Shown: positions 20,561 to 33,800 of the stretch, piece by piece
How the letters are laid out: each line of letters begins with the position of its first letter
How positions within the stretch are numbered: the stretch's first letter is position 1
Assembly (NCBI GenBank): GCA_019925795.1
Contig: CM034304.1
Coordinates: 16,756,228 to 16,820,227, forward strand
Reading direction: 5' to 3'
Length of the DNA stretch: 64,000 nt
From: Dendrobium chrysotoxum
Taxonomy: Eukaryota > Streptophyta > Magnoliopsida > Asparagales > Orchidaceae
Program-made: the position numbers and the translations under genes
The notes under the pieces: generated by a model
Seen by the model: only the letters and a program-made list of their open reading frames with translations
Databases searched by the model: none
Told to the model about the DNA's origin: nothing

Positions 20561-21240
20561 AGTGGGCCGAGCTGGCTCATGAGTCAGCTCGAGTTTAACA
20601 TATTTATGGGCTCGTGAGCCAAGCTTATCAAGATCACGAGTCAAGTTTGAACAAAATTTTTTGCTTAACTTGTTAAAGAGCTCAAGTTTGATCATGTTAT
20701 TGTTCGGCTGGATGACTCGCAAGCCAACTCAATTAGATGTTACATAAAAAAAGGTAGGGAAAGAGCGCATGAATGCAGTCGAGATTCAAGAATAAACTCC
20801 TGAGCTGGATTTCATACGATCCTTAATTCCTCCCCCATATGTTATTTGACACTTTGATTCATGCATGAATATAGGCGAGATCCTTCCCATCTTTCACTTT
20901 GATCCTTGGTTTCTCCCTATCAAACACAGGCGAGCAAGAAAATGAACAGCGGGAAAACAAAAATTGGGTGAAATCCTCAGTTCCTCCCAATCAAATGCAT
21001 GCAAGCAAGAAAATGAGAACCTAGAGATAAATCCATTAGTTTGATGAACGACAGGAAGGAAACAGAATAGCGGGTGAATTCGAGCTGCTCGACAAGGAGC
21101 TCGATGAGCCCATTTTAGTGTCGCGATTTGACTTTGGAGCTCAACTCGAGTTCGAGGTCAAGTTTGAGCTCAATATTTGACTCGCGAGTCAAGCTCGAAC
21201 ACCTCCTGACTTGATCTTGACTAAACTTATTTATACCTCT
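20561..21240. mobile_element. MITE-like insert, GAGCTC/GACTCG-rich (hAT-like, tentative)
   Basis: 680 bp that breaks the RT codons Q-V and R-C; removing it restores the RT frame (aligned as GYCQV then RCDVDYF). Both ends are rich in gagctc, tgagtc and tcgag words in opposite orientation. The right end, read in reverse, is taGAGGTATAAATAAG, like the cagGGGTGTAAA ends of a common plant hAT-type nonautonomous family. No clear target-site duplication: gatattgt and gatgtgat share five of eight bases. No coding capacity. Confidence 0.55.
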
Positions 21241-23735
21241 AGATGTGATGTAGACTATTTTAAAGCTAGATATAAATATTATGAACTCTTAATCATACCT
21301 TTTGGGGTGACTATTACACTTATAATTTTCATAGATTTGATGAAAAGGGTATTTGAAATTATCTGAATCAATTTGTGATAGTGTTCATAGATGATATTTT
21401 GGTTTATTCTACTTCTGAGAAAGATCGTGTTAGATATTTGAGGATTATTTTGGAGACTCTAAGACATCATCAATTATATGCAAAATTTTTTAAGTGTGAG
21501 TTTTGGCTGAGAACTATCTCATTTTTGGGACATGTGGTGCATAGGTATTTCTTTATATCCTCAGAAGGTTCAGGCAGTTATTTATTTGTCGAGGCCTACT
21601 ATTGTATCTATGGTACACATCTTTCTATGCATGGCTGGTTATTACAAGAATTTTGTAAAGGGATTTTCTAAGATTTTTACACCTTAGATGAAACTGGCAC
21701 AGAAGTTAGTAGCTTTTGTTTAGAATTCTTATTATGAGGCTAACTTTTAAAAGCTACTCCAATTTTGACTCTTCCATTTAGTACAAAGGGATTTTAGGTA
21801 TTCAGTGATGCTTCCCTAAGGGGACTGGGATGTTTTCAAATGTAGCACAGAAACATTATAGCTTATGCTTTTACACAGTTGAAGCCATATGAAAGGAACT
21901 ATACGACGTACGATCTGGAATTTGGTGTAGTGTTATTTGCCCAAAAAATTTGGAGACATTATCTGTATGGGGTCAGGTGTGAGATTTTCACTGATCACTA
22001 GAGTTTGAAGTTTATTTTTACTTGGAAGGATTTAAATTTGAGATAAAGGAGATATCTTGAGTTCATTAAAGACTAGGATCTAATTATTTAATATCAACCA
22101 GATAAGACTAATGTAGTAGTAGATGCTCTAAGTAGGATGTATTCTGGATTTTCATATATTCAGTTTACTTCTGATGAATCATTAATATAGGATATAGAGC
22201 AATTATAATTAGAGGTGATTCCTTCTATAAATCTAGATTTTAATATATTGGTTCAGATGATTATTCAGCCTTCTTTGTAAGGAAAGATTCAAGAATATTA
22301 GAAGTTAGATATAGAATATCTAAAGTTAATTGATCTAATCAATGTTGGTAAGTAGTCTAAACTTTGAGTACCTAATTTTGGTACTATCCTCTAAAAATAG
22401 ACTTTAGGTTCTTAGTTTTGGAGATTTAAGATCAATTATTCTATATGAAACTCACTATTCAAGGTATATTGCTCATCTTAGAAGTAGTAGAATGTTCAAT
22501 GATTTGAAAGGTATATTTTGGTAGCCTGAATTGAAAAAGGATGTTACATATTTTATTTCTAAATGTTAAGCCTGTTAGTTAGTAAACATAGAACATCATC
22601 GACTGGGAGGTTTGCTGTAGCCATGACCTATTCTAGAGTGGAAATAAGAAGAAGTGACTATAGATTTTTCTATGGGTTTTCCCTGGTCGAGATGAAGACA
22701 TGATGTCATTTGGATTTTACTGGATTATTTGACAAAATCAGCTCATTTTATTCTGATTCAACTACCTGATTTTGTAGACAAGTTAGTATAGGTATATATG
22801 TCTGAGATTATTAATTATATGAGAAATTGAAGGTTATAATCTCTAAAAGAGATGGCATATTTTCCTCTAAATTATGGAGGGATATTCAACAAGGTTTGGG
22901 TACTAAACTATATTTCTGTACTGCATTTTATCATCAGACTGATGGAAAGTCTAAGAGCCTATACAAATATTAAAATATCTTTTAAGAATCAATATTTTAG
23001 AATTTTGTGGTAGTTGGGAAGACCACATTCCTTTGATTGAACTTGTTTATAATAATAGCTTTAAGTCAAGCATACGCATAGCTCCATATGAAGCTCTGTA
23101 AATAGGAAGTGTCATACACCATTATCTTGGATAGAGGTTGGTTAGAGGATTTAGACTTGGGCAATTTTGGGCTATGATGCTACTTAAAGATCCATCTGAT
23201 CAGAGATATATTGAAAGTAATACAAGATAGACAGCAATAATATTTTGATGCTAAGCATCAAGTTGAAGAGTTTCAAGTGGGATATTTTATATATGTGAAG
23301 ATCATGCCAATGAAAGACATCAGTAGATTTGGCAAGGAATGCAACTTAAGTCTAAAGTATGTTAGGCCATTTCAGATTACTGAAAGGATTGGAAAATCTA
23401 CCTATATGGTATAGTTTCCATATCATATATCTAAGATTTATAATGTATTTCACATGTCACTTCTAAGGAAATGGATACATGATTCTTGAAATAGGATATC
23501 TATAGAAGAAATTGAGTTACATCCAAATATGAGTTATAGAGAAGAACTAGAGAGGATCTTAGCTTATGATGTTAGAAGATTAAGAAATAAATATATTCCA
23601 AAGGTTAAAGTTTAGTGGAAGAACAAAATTGAATGAGAAGCTACTTGGGAGAAGGTGTCTAAGATGAGACAATTATATTTCAAATTATTTATGTGTATGA
23701 GATCTGAGTTTTGAAATGTTGAGGATGATATTTTT
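21241..23735 (+). pseudogene. Gypsy RT, RNase H and integrase, decayed
   Basis: RT resumes with YYELLIIPFGVT near 21278 and the catalytic FIDDILVYS at 21384-21410, which keeps both Asp. RNase H: YERNYTTYDLEFGVVLFA near 21888-21945, then WRHYLYG and CEIFTDH near 21950-22000. Integrase: a Cys/Tyr-degenerate zinc region near 22560-22600, DYLTKSAHFI near 22720-22750, and the third catalytic region near 22900-22960, not clearly intact. The C-terminal part runs to about 23700 (PKVKV.WKNK near 23595). Many stops. It belongs with 7035-8384 and 19864-20560. Confidence 0.8.
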
Positions 23736-23750
23736 TGAGGAGAGGAGAGT
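23733..23750 (+). other. Gypsy polypurine tract
   Basis: TTGAGGAGAGGAGAGT, directly before the 3' LTR. Confidence 0.75.
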
Positions 23751-25517
23751 TGTGACACCTCCAAATTTATTATTCAGTTTAACCTATTCTAACCCGATAT
23801 GAAAGATACAAATGCTTAAATTTCTATATTTTGAACTCTTTTGCATTTATTTGGCATGTGACACCTCCAAATTTAGAAATGAGTTCTAGGGGTCTGAATA
23901 TATATTGGTCAAATTTGAATATTTTTTCCCTTGAGTGCCTAGGTGTTGGGTGTTATGGTGCCTTCGTGATGCAATAGTGTTGCCTTGGCTCTGAGCTCTC
24001 CAATTTTTTGAATTTGAACTAGCACCGTGATTTTCAAACAATGGTATTTAGGCGCTAGGCCATTTTCTATACTTAAAATTTCTTTTTCCATTATTCATGT
24101 GACTTTATTTATTTTGACCGCCAAAATATAATGAGAAAGAGAAGGATTTTGAAGAGAGAGGAGGGAGATTTGGGATTCTTAGGGTCATTTTTTGCTGTCG
24201 ACCTAGTTTTGAAAGTTGTCTGGATCGAGGTAGGTCATACTATGTCTACCTTAATTTTTAAAAGTATGAAAGTTTTTCTAATGTCTTTTATTAAATTTAT
24301 ATTTTTGTTACTAAAAATGAGGATAACTTTAAGTTGGTAAAACTTTCACAATGTATCTTTTTATGTGCTATAGAGTTTAAGATTCTAAACATTTGATATA
24401 ATTATTTGGAAATTTAATACCATATATTTTGAAATGTGTGCCTTTTTAATTGAATAAAAAATAATTTAGACTCTAAAAAATAGTATTTTAGTATGATTAA
24501 AATATTAAAATATCATTATACATAATCTATGGTTTGGTTATATTTTAAAAATGTGAATTCTTACTCAGTAGTGTGTTCTATTGTCTGTCATTATATCAAG
24601 TTACGAAATTTTGCACTAAGTTTCTTTTTGCTTTAATGGTTACACTGAAAAGAAATGTGCCATATTGATTGAATTAAGTAAGTTTTGATAAGAAAAATAT
24701 TTGTTAGGAGATATAAGGGGCCAAAATCATTTGTTATTCTATCTGAGACCAGGAATTCGAATATGAAAATATCTAAAGTTTTGTCTGTTGGGGGTTATAA
24801 GGAGCCAGAATCTTGGATTATATCTAAAAAGTAGGGAAATTGTGTTGGGACTCATAAGGGGTCAAAATCTTGGATTTTGAGTAAAAGAGGGAAAATTGAT
24901 TATATTCTATTAGGTGAAATAAAGTGCATATAAAATTAAGTTTATTTAACTGCTCAGTATGATTATTTGAATCTTTGGATAACTACAATTCTTTTATTAC
25001 TCTGCACCCCATAGTGAATTGTTATATTACATTTAATAATTTTGGAAATGTTTAATAAAAGAAATGTTTAGAATTTTAGAATGGTATTTATGGCATGGTG
25101 AGCTATTTTAGCTCATTGTGATTTTGCATTCTATTTTTTAGGGTCTAGGAAAGGGAAGGATCCAGTTGAGTAACCTTTTACGATCTAATTTGAGTCTATA
25201 TAGGTATTATCTTTTTATTTTTATATATTTATGGATGGCTTTCATTATATTTTTCTCTACTCTTTACTCTGTAGCCATGTACTATAGCATAGATTTTATA
25301 TAGATATTTTGATGGTAAAATAACAGAGATTTTGTGGATGAGTTTATTTTTGCACTTTGGATATTTTTAGTAGCTCTATAATCTTTTGTTTGCTTTAACA
25401 TTTATATTGGAAGAAAATTTAAATAAATTCTAAAACTAGATTTTGGGATTTGCCTGTCATAAGCCAACTTAATAGGACCTATCCCATCAGTAAGTCTTAT
25501 GGGGTTAGGTTGTGACA
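23751..25517 (+). repeat. 3' LTR of gypsy element
   Basis: 1767 bp, TGTGACACC...TGTGACA, aligned with 5030-6805 but clearly more diverged than the Sirevirus A pair. The first 18 bases of the LTR recur inside it at 23857-23874, replacing sequence present in the 5' LTR. Confidence 0.92.
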
Positions 25518-25522
25518 TCTTA
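25518..25522. repeat. Right target-site duplication of the gypsy element (tctta)
   Basis: One base different from tttta at 5025-5029. CACTA sequence continues directly after. Confidence 0.75.
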
Positions 25523-27985
25523 TTTGCTCATCATTCCCAAACATTAATAGATGTATGCATCAATGAGCTTCCTTGGTCACATAAGATACCATAAATAGAA
25601 ATTATTTTAACTGGGTGTTCTTACTTATCCATTAAATGCAAAAAAATGGAAGTAATTTGATTATATATGTCCTTCCTTTGCTATAGAGCTGCAAAACATA
25701 ATGTTGGGATTATGTGTAGATAGATTTACTCCTTTCAGTCTAACAGCTTCACCATACTCCTGCTGGTCTGTTATAATAACACCTTACAACCTTCCACCTG
25801 AGATGTACAAGACTACCCCTTACACATTTATGATACTTCTTATATCAGGGCCATATAATCTAAAAGGAAAAATAAATATCTTTTTACAATCTTTGATTGA
25901 TGATCTTAAGTTATTATGGCAAGGTGTGTTTACATATAATATCTTAACTAAATATAACTTCCTAGTTAAAACTTCCTTATTGTGGACCATAGATGACTTT
26001 CAAGTACATTGTATATTATCGACTTGGAGCACTGTGAGTAAGTTAGTTTGCCCATATTACATGGAGCTCACTAATTCATTCACATTAACCATAGAGGTAA
26101 AAACATCTAGTTTAACTGTCAAGATATATTTCTACTTGCCAATCATTTATTTAGGAGAAATAAGGATGGATTAATAAGAAACATAGTTAAGATATCAAAT
26201 ACTCCACCTAAATTAAGTGGTGGTTAAATATTTGAAAGAGTGAATGGCATACCCACTATTTTAAATTTTCTACATTAGTAGATTGTAAAGTCTCTAGATT
26301 TAGAGTTCAGTATAACTGAATGAAAAAAGTATTTTTTAGATATTACCCTACTAGAGTACCAATTTAATTAGGCATAATTTGGATGTTATGCGTATTAAGA
26401 AGAATATATTTGATAACATTTTCATTATGGTGATAGATGTGAAAGGAAAAATAATAGATAATTTGAAGGCAAGAATGAACCTAAAGAGAACTGTAAGAGA
26501 AAAAAACCTTAAGCTAAGAGATGGTGGGAATGAAAGAATATTGAAGCAGAAATCTTCTTTTTCATTCACGTTTGAATAGAGAAGAATAGTGTATTAGTGG
26601 GTCTAAAACTTGAAAATGCATGATGGTTATGCCTCGAATATAAGCCAATGTGTTGACATAAGATATGCGAAACTATTTCGAATGAAGCATCATGACTGCC
26701 ACATATTAATGTATCTACTTTCAATTACATTCAACTTTTACCTTGACTACCATATATCACATTTTAAATTGTTTGATTGAACTTGGTTTTTTTTAAGGAT
26801 CCATGTTTAACAAAATTGAATGAAGAGGCATTAAGATTGAGTGAGTGAAATGTACCATTCATTCTTTTCAAGCTCGAGAAAATTTTTCCTCCTTGATTTT
26901 TTGACTCGATGGAACATCTACTAATGCATTTAACATATTTGGCAAGAGTTATTGGTTCAGTTCAATATCATTGGATGTATCGATTTGAGAGGTATTAAAC
27001 ATTACTCATTAAAATTATATTCATCTTAAGTTTTATGAGTTGATCTCTACTGACATAGATATTTGAACAAATTAAAAGAATTTATTATGAACAATGCACA
27101 TCCTGAATGATTGATATGTGAAGCCTATCACACATAAGAAATAACCCATTTTTTTCATACTACTTTGAACCACATGTAAGAAGTTGTAGAACAGAGTTTG
27201 GACATAACATAAAATTTGATAAGGAATGCCATCATCAATCATCATTATTTAAATTTATCACTTGTGGAAAGCCATGTGGTATATAAATAACTAGATATCT
27301 GATTGATTTGTAGATTAAGGCTGTAATATTATATGTGCTCCTGAATTGCTAGGATGTTGAGCCTCTCTCAGAGTAAGTTTTTACCATGTATAAAGGTAAC
27401 AAATTATTATTTCTTTCTATCCATCTAATAGTCATTCCACATACAAGTTGATTGTAAGTTCTCTGGTGATAATTTGTATAGAAGTTATTGAGAGAATAAT
27501 TGCTAATGAATTCCTAACATGGTATAAACATACATACATCCATATAATCTTAAATTTTTTAAAATTAGCAATTTTCCACCACTTATGAATTTTTTATATG
27601 TGTTGGTCATGGGCATGGAAATATGGTTCTTAATAAAGGATTACATGAACTTTTATAGGGACTGATGAGACTAGGAAAGATGTGACCGATTTTTCTTATC
27701 AATGGTTACAGATTTCATGTTAAGTTATGGAGTGAGTGAAGGAAAACTAAAAATTGTGATGTTTATGTTAGAGGTAATACTCATGCAGAAAGTGAAGGTG
27801 ACTATTTTGATATTTAGAGGAGGTTATTTAATTGTAATATCCAGGTGAAGAAGAGATTAAGATGTTCCTATTTAACTGTGAGTAGTATGATCCAATTCAA
27901 ATAGAGGCACCCAGGTGCATCAGTGACACTATAGGATCTAATAAAAGGATTGGACTTTCTAAAACATTTAATTAACTCATCCATG
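25523..27985 (+). pseudogene. CACTA (En/Spm) TNP2-type transposase, second part
   Basis: Continuation of the gene broken at 5029. The best open stretch (25701-26174) has the TNP2 core: ITPYNLPPEMYKTTPYTFM near 25770-25835, LISGPYNLKGKINIFLQSLIDDLKLLW near 25840-25920, LLWTIDDFQ near 25975, and PYYME.T.SFTL near 26050-26090. Then MRIKKNIFDNIFIMVIDVKGK at 26388-26450, NLKARM.LKR near 26460, the DGYASN-C-VD-RYAKLF-MKHHDCH region near 26620-26700, FFDSMEHL.MHL near 26895-26935, and a C-terminal HAESEGDYFDI / Q-F..CEWYD-like part at 27780-27900. Frame breaks throughout. It repeats the region 4045-4980 of the first part. Confidence 0.82.
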
Positions 27986-29449
27986 AATAACAATAACTAA
28001 AGCTACTAAAATTTTCAAAATATCAAAAGGAATATAATTAATTTTTATTTCATCAAAACATAATTACAACATTCTAGCTCAAAATGTATATATATATCAA
28101 AATAGTAAAACTAGATTACAAAATTAGTATCCTATACTCAATGCTTAGAGAATATTTCTCTAGACTTGATCTACTTCATTGGACCCTTTCTTTTACCTAA
28201 TGCATTTAAAAGCAATAGAGTAAGCTTAACTAGCTCAGTAGGCTCCTATCTTTACCCATCACGGATATCAATATCTAATAAAATTATTTAAAAGTAATTA
28301 ATCTAAATAAAATATAAAACTCCTAAAATACTTAAAGCATAAGAAAAGCATGAATTTACTAGAGTTCTAGTATATACATGTTCTAAGAGTTAGCACTATT
28401 TCTTTCATAACAACATAACCATCTTCATAAAAGTTCACTTACAGTGCATAATACTTATTCTTATAGGCTCACTTGCATTTAATTCTTTTACTTTCACTTT
28501 TCCTTTAGAATTCATACAAAAGTTCAAAGTTTACAAATTCTCATTTTAGAATATTTCTTACACAAATTCATTAGAACATTAATATATGAAATGAATGCTT
28601 ATAATGCACATGTCTTAATAGATGCTTATATCTCCACTTTCACTTATGCTTCCCTTTACCTCCCACACTTACATATAGCAATTGGGGCCATAATCTATCC
28701 GACATCTATATTAAACAGATGGGGCCAAAATAATGCTTACAGTGTTACGTAACCTCCCACACTTGCTTTCAACAAGTGGGGCCAAAAATCGTCCCATATT
28801 TGTATCAAGTAGATAGGGCTAGAATAGTGCATTTAGAGCCCTTGTACATAATGAGAGTGCACTTTTTCACCATTCAGAATAGAACATCTCCAATTCCATG
28901 TAATATAAAATGTAATGCAATGGTAATTAAATTTAACATTTAATACAATATTCAGATAAGGCATAAATTTCCAATAAAATACTATATTCCTTATGAAATA
29001 GAATACTCACTGAACTTTGCCTTTTTCAATTTCTAACTTCAAAGATACATTGACATGAATATTTCAAGCCTTTTATATAACTACTGTATTTATTAAAAAA
29101 ACCTTAATTTACTAATATATTAATAAATTTATGTAAAAAATTTAAACCATTGAAAACTCAATTTTATATAGCCAAAATATACATAATAATGAGAGCAATA
29201 ACAAATAAAAAATCACATGATAAAAACTTTATAAAACCTAAAAAAATACGTTTTCATTCATATCATTTTATAAACTTAATGGAATTAAAATTAGAAACTG
29301 GCATTTAGGAGTTTTCCTCAAGCACTACGATATCCCCAGCTGGCCTAAAGGATGAATCCTGAGATTTAGCCTTGAAATTTCTCACTCTTCCTTTTCTCCT
29401 CTTCTCCTCTCTTCTTCTTTAGCAAGGCTGGGTGGAATGAGAATGACTA
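27986..29449. repeat. AT-rich remnant, LTR-like, unclassified
   Basis: No coding sequence seen. 28675-28815 has four imperfect repeats built around tggggcca/aaaat (28683, 28719, 28778 and a weaker one at 28808), reminiscent of the aaggggctagaat words in the gypsy LTRs above. It also contains tagctcagtagg (28233). This may be a solo or broken gypsy LTR; ends and orientation could not be fixed. Confidence 0.35.
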
Positions 29450-29996
29450 AATGGTTTCAAATATTTTAAAATTTTAAATCTACTATTATGACCTATTGTA
29501 TTGTACTATTTTACTGGCTTCAGCACTATACTATTCTACTATTTTCTAGATTTTACAGCTACTGCATGTGTCCACTATTTTTGTAAAGATTCATTATCAT
29601 ATGACTGCCACTAATATGAATTGACTTACGATATGCATATTGCTTCTTTATCTACTTCTAATTAATTATAGGATTTAGTGACCTACTGGCTTTCTAGCTC
29701 AGTATATATGGTTTAAATGATTTTAGGTCATGGTAAAGGATCAGGAGTGTAAGATTGATCATGATTCATCAGGTTTTTCTTATTCTATTTTACTTATTCT
29801 TTTATACTTATAATTCGATAATACATTATATTGATATGATTCCTGATTATTGTACATAATCTTTTTAAGCAATGAATACATATGTATATTATTATTTTAA
29901 TTACTAGATTTATTTTTGCTAATATTATTATTAATTATGGTATTATTATATTAAAAGATAAAAAAATTCTTTTAATTAAAATTCTGAGGCATGACA
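29450..29996 (+). repeat. Gypsy LTR 3' fragment
   Basis: Shares with the gypsy LTRs above the order tagctca, tttaggtcatgg-aaggatcaggag, ttattctatttta, ending in ATGACA at 29996. A primer-site-like TTGTATCATATTG follows at 29999. Confidence 0.5.
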
Positions 29997-30340
29997 AATT
30001 TGTATCATATTGTAAACTAGAGTTGTAAACTAGAGTTGTAAGAATTTATTATAATTCAAGTAAGATTGAGTATATTAAGGTGCATTATTTTGCATACATA
30101 ATTGATTGCATGTGTGAATTATTTGAATTAGATAGAATTATGCAAGAGTGAAAAGTTGAAATAGAGTTACTAGAGCAAGATGTACCAAATGAGCAACACA
30201 ATATAGCTCTGGTGTAGTTAGAAAGAATTATGTAGTTGGCCTGTGTTATACTAGATGTAAGTGGTAATACAAAGAGCAATCCATTTGGGAGAAAAGAAGA
30301 ATAAGGGTATAAACATTCGTAAATATTTTACTAGTTAAAG
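29997..30340 (+). pseudogene. Possible gypsy gag fragment
   Basis: Sequence after the LTR fragment. A 13-base word gtaaactagagtt is doubled near 30012-30037. No motif is recognised; the assignment rests only on position after an LTR-like end. Confidence 0.25.
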
Positions 30341-30880
30341 CCCCCACTGTTCAAAGAAATATAAAACCCCATGTGGATAAATTAAATGTTAATAATGGGT
30401 GATGCCACATATTTGCTATAATATTTCTTTAGACAAATCTACATAATTAGTATTTATTTTCTCGAAGAATAAACTAACACTTGTATTATCGATTTTAGAA
30501 AAGAAATAATTATTTTTTTGTATCTAAACTTAACATAGGGAATGTAACAATTATCCTTAACGATAAATCTACATTAGCCTATTATTTTGAATATGAAATT
30601 AACTCAAGATAAGCATTAGTCAATGTCCAGAGATTTTTCCCCTCCCTTAGCGAACAAAGTGAGGGTTTATTTTATACTAGGATCATGTGTTCCTATAGAG
30701 GCAAGCCTCTACATTCAATTACATCTTCAAAAAGAAAACTTTCGATTAAAGTTGAGATTAGATTCTAAACTTATAATACAATTACATATAAATAAGTTGC
30801 CTTCAATTGTTTTGAAGTTCCAATCATCCCTTCTAAAAATATTATTAAATTTTTAAAAATTTATGTCGTTTTCATAATGT
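30341..30880. other. Unassigned AT-rich DNA upstream of LINE
   Basis: A 77-codon open stretch at 30623-30856 has no recognisable motif. It could be LINE ORF1 debris, but I see no zinc knuckle. Confidence 0.25.
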
Positions 30881-30884
30881 GTCT

Positions 30885-33800
30885 ATTCTTGTTCTTCTGA
30901 AGCCTCTTATTTCATCTACTAGATTGATTAACACCTCTCAGTTTTTGGGTTTTAAGTACGCTTTTTCGAATGTGGCTAACAAGATCTGGGTTTTCTGAAA
31001 GGATCCGGTTAAAATTGATGTTATTGGTGATTTTACTCAAGTGCTGTATTATAAAGTGGAGGTCTTTAATGTTCATTGTTATGCTTCTTTTATCTATGCA
31101 GCTTCTTCTTATTATATAAGAAAAGTGCTGTGGGATCAAATAAAAAATTTTCATAATATTTGTAATTTGCCTTGGCTTGTTGGGGGGACTTTAATGCTAT
31201 TACTAGTCCTTCTAAGAGGGTTTGAGGCTCTCTTCCTTCTTACCGTTCCATGGAGAATTTTAGTAACATGATTTTGGATTGCAATTTGATTGATATTGGG
31301 TTTTCTGGTAATAACTTCCCTTGGAATTGGGGTCATTTGTGGCAACGTTTGGATTGTGTGCTTTTTAATGATTCTTAGCTTAATTCTTTTAGTTCTATTA
31401 ATGTGCAGCATCTTAGCAGAACTCTTTCTGATCATTCTCCCTTGCTTATTAGCCTGAATTTTAGACATTTTAATGCTTCTTAGCAATTCAAATTTCAAAA
31501 CATGTGGTCACTTCATGACTCTTTCTTAGGTGTTGTTCATACCAATTGGCAAGCCCCCTACATCCGGATAATTCTAGTTTCGGTATGAGGAGACTTTGGT
31601 TTAAGCTGAAAAGGCTTAAGCAAATTTTAAATTGGTGGAACCGTAATGTTTTTAAAAATCTTTTTTTCCAATATCTTGAATGATGAACAACAACTTGATG
31701 ATATTGATTCTATTTGCCAAGTTGATCCTTCTGATGATAATATAACTCTTTTAAGAAATGCTAAAGAGGTGCTTTTTAAATTACAAGCTCAGGAGGAGGC
31801 TTTTTGGAAATAGAAAGCTATGGCTAAGCATTTGGTTGATGGTGATAATAACACTAAGTATTTTCATGCTTTGGTTAAAAGGAAAAGGGCTAAAAATTGT
31901 ATTAATAGGATTCAACGTGAGGATGGTTCTTTCACTGAAAATCCTATGGACATTTCTAATTTAGCTGTGCAGCATTTCCAAAATCATCTCAACAAGAATT
32001 TTAGTCCTACTCAGATTGATGATCATTCTTTTATTCCCAGTCTTATAACTGAAGTGGATAATGAGAATCTTTCCAAACCTCCTTCTCTTGAGGAAGTTAA
32101 ACATAATATTTTTTATATAAATAGTGACTCTGTTGCTGGGCCTAATGGTTTTACCACTCAGGTTTTTCAAAAAACTTGGCACATTATTAGTAATGATCTT
32201 TTCTCTACTATTTTGGATTTTTCGTTGGTAATGCTATTCCTAAGTTTTTTATTTCCACTACTATTATGCTTATTCCCAAAAATAACACTGTTAATACTTG
32301 GAATGACTTTAGACCTATAAGTCTCTGTACCTTCTTTAACAAATTAATTTCTAAAGTCCTCATGAATTGGCTTACTTCTATTTTACCTAAAATTATATCG
32401 CCTTCTTAGATGGGGTTTATGTCTGGAAGATCCATTGCAGATAATATTTTATTGGCCCAAGAATTTTTCCAAGACCTGGATGTCAGGGTCAGAGGGGGAA
32501 ACTTGATTTTAAAATTGGATATTGCCAAGGCCTATATGATAATATTGACTGGACCTTTATTTATCAAATTCTTAATTTCTTTGGCTTTAATTTGATTTTT
32601 ATTAACCTTATTAGGAATTGTATTGAAGGTGTTCATTTCTCTATTATTGTGAATGGTTCTAGTAATGGTTACTTTACTTCTTCTCATGGGTTAAGACAAG
32701 GTGACCTATTTCTCCTGCTCTTTTTATTATTACGGCTGAATTTTTATCTAGGGGCCTTACAAATCTTTTTGAGAAAACTCCTTCTCTTTATTTTAGAATG
32801 TTGGGTGGTTTTCCTATCTCTCATTTATACTTTGCTGATGATTTTATTATTTTTACTAATGCTTCTGTTAATAGGGTTCAAAAACTTATGGATTTTTTCA
32901 ATCATTTTGAAAGGGTTAGTGGCTTATCTCTTAACAATAATAAAAGCTATTTTATTGCTTCTAAGAGAATAACTGATGTTCATATTGTTGCCATTAAAGA
33001 TTTGACTGGCTTTATGCATTCTCAATTACCTATTAAGTATCTTGGTGTTCCCATTTTTAAAGGTAGAAAGAAAACTTTTCTCTTCGACGATCTTATTTCT
33101 TCTATTCAGAATAAACTTTTATCTTGGGATTCTAATTTTTTGAGTTTCGGTGGTAGAGTTACTCTTATTAAAAGTGTTCTTTGCTCCTTACCTGTGTATA
33201 TTTTTCAAACTATTTTTCTGACTCAAGCGGTTTGTAATAGAGTGCCCAAGCTCATCAATAAATTTTTTTTGGAAAGGTTCCTCTACTAATTCCAAAATTA
33301 TCTAGGCCAGCTGGGATAAATGTTGTGGGATTTTGGAAGAAGGGGGCCTAAGTTGCAAGAATATAAATGATTTAGCTATGGCCTTTTCCTTTAAATTGTG
33401 GTATAATTATTGGTCAAAAGTTAGTCTTTGGGCTAAATTTATGCCAAGTACTGTGTTGGTAAGCACCCTACTTCTTGTCAGTTTAATCAGGGTGACTCTA
33501 GAGTGTGGCAAAGGCTTTGCAAGGTTAAATGGGCTGTGGAGCCTTACATCTCTTGGGGGCTTAGTGAAGGTAATATTTTCTTTTGGCGAGATCGTTGGCT
33601 GGGTAATCAGTCTATTGATTCCATTTTGAATTTTTCTTCTAATGAGGCTATAAACGTGAACTCTTTTTTTCTGACAATTGTTGGGACTATGATAAACTTT
33701 CTAATGTTGTTCCTGATTTTATTATTCACCAAATCTTGAATTTGCCTATCAACACGGATTCTAAGGATATTATCCTTTGTGATTTTTTGTAAGATGGTAG

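Larger units (their letters stand above)
5030..25517 (+). mobile_element. Ty3/gypsy LTR retrotransposon (chromovirus-like, Tekay/Del type), interrupted
   Basis: Two LTRs start TGTGACACC and end TGTGACA (TGTGATA on the left). The flanking 5-bp duplications are tttta (5025-5029) and tctta (25518-25522), differing by one base. The internal order is gag, protease, RT, RNase H, integrase, which is the gypsy order. Sirevirus A sits in the protease region and a GAGCTC-rich insert sits in RT. Without these two inserts the element would be about 8.3 kb. The long LTR and the lineage call are judged from general layout; a chromodomain could not be shown convincingly. All frames are broken. Confidence 0.88.

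Noticed and set aside
27986..29449. Calling a solo gypsy LTR with orientation
   Set aside because: Shared words point in conflicting directions and no TG...CA ends or duplications were found, so it is left unclassified.
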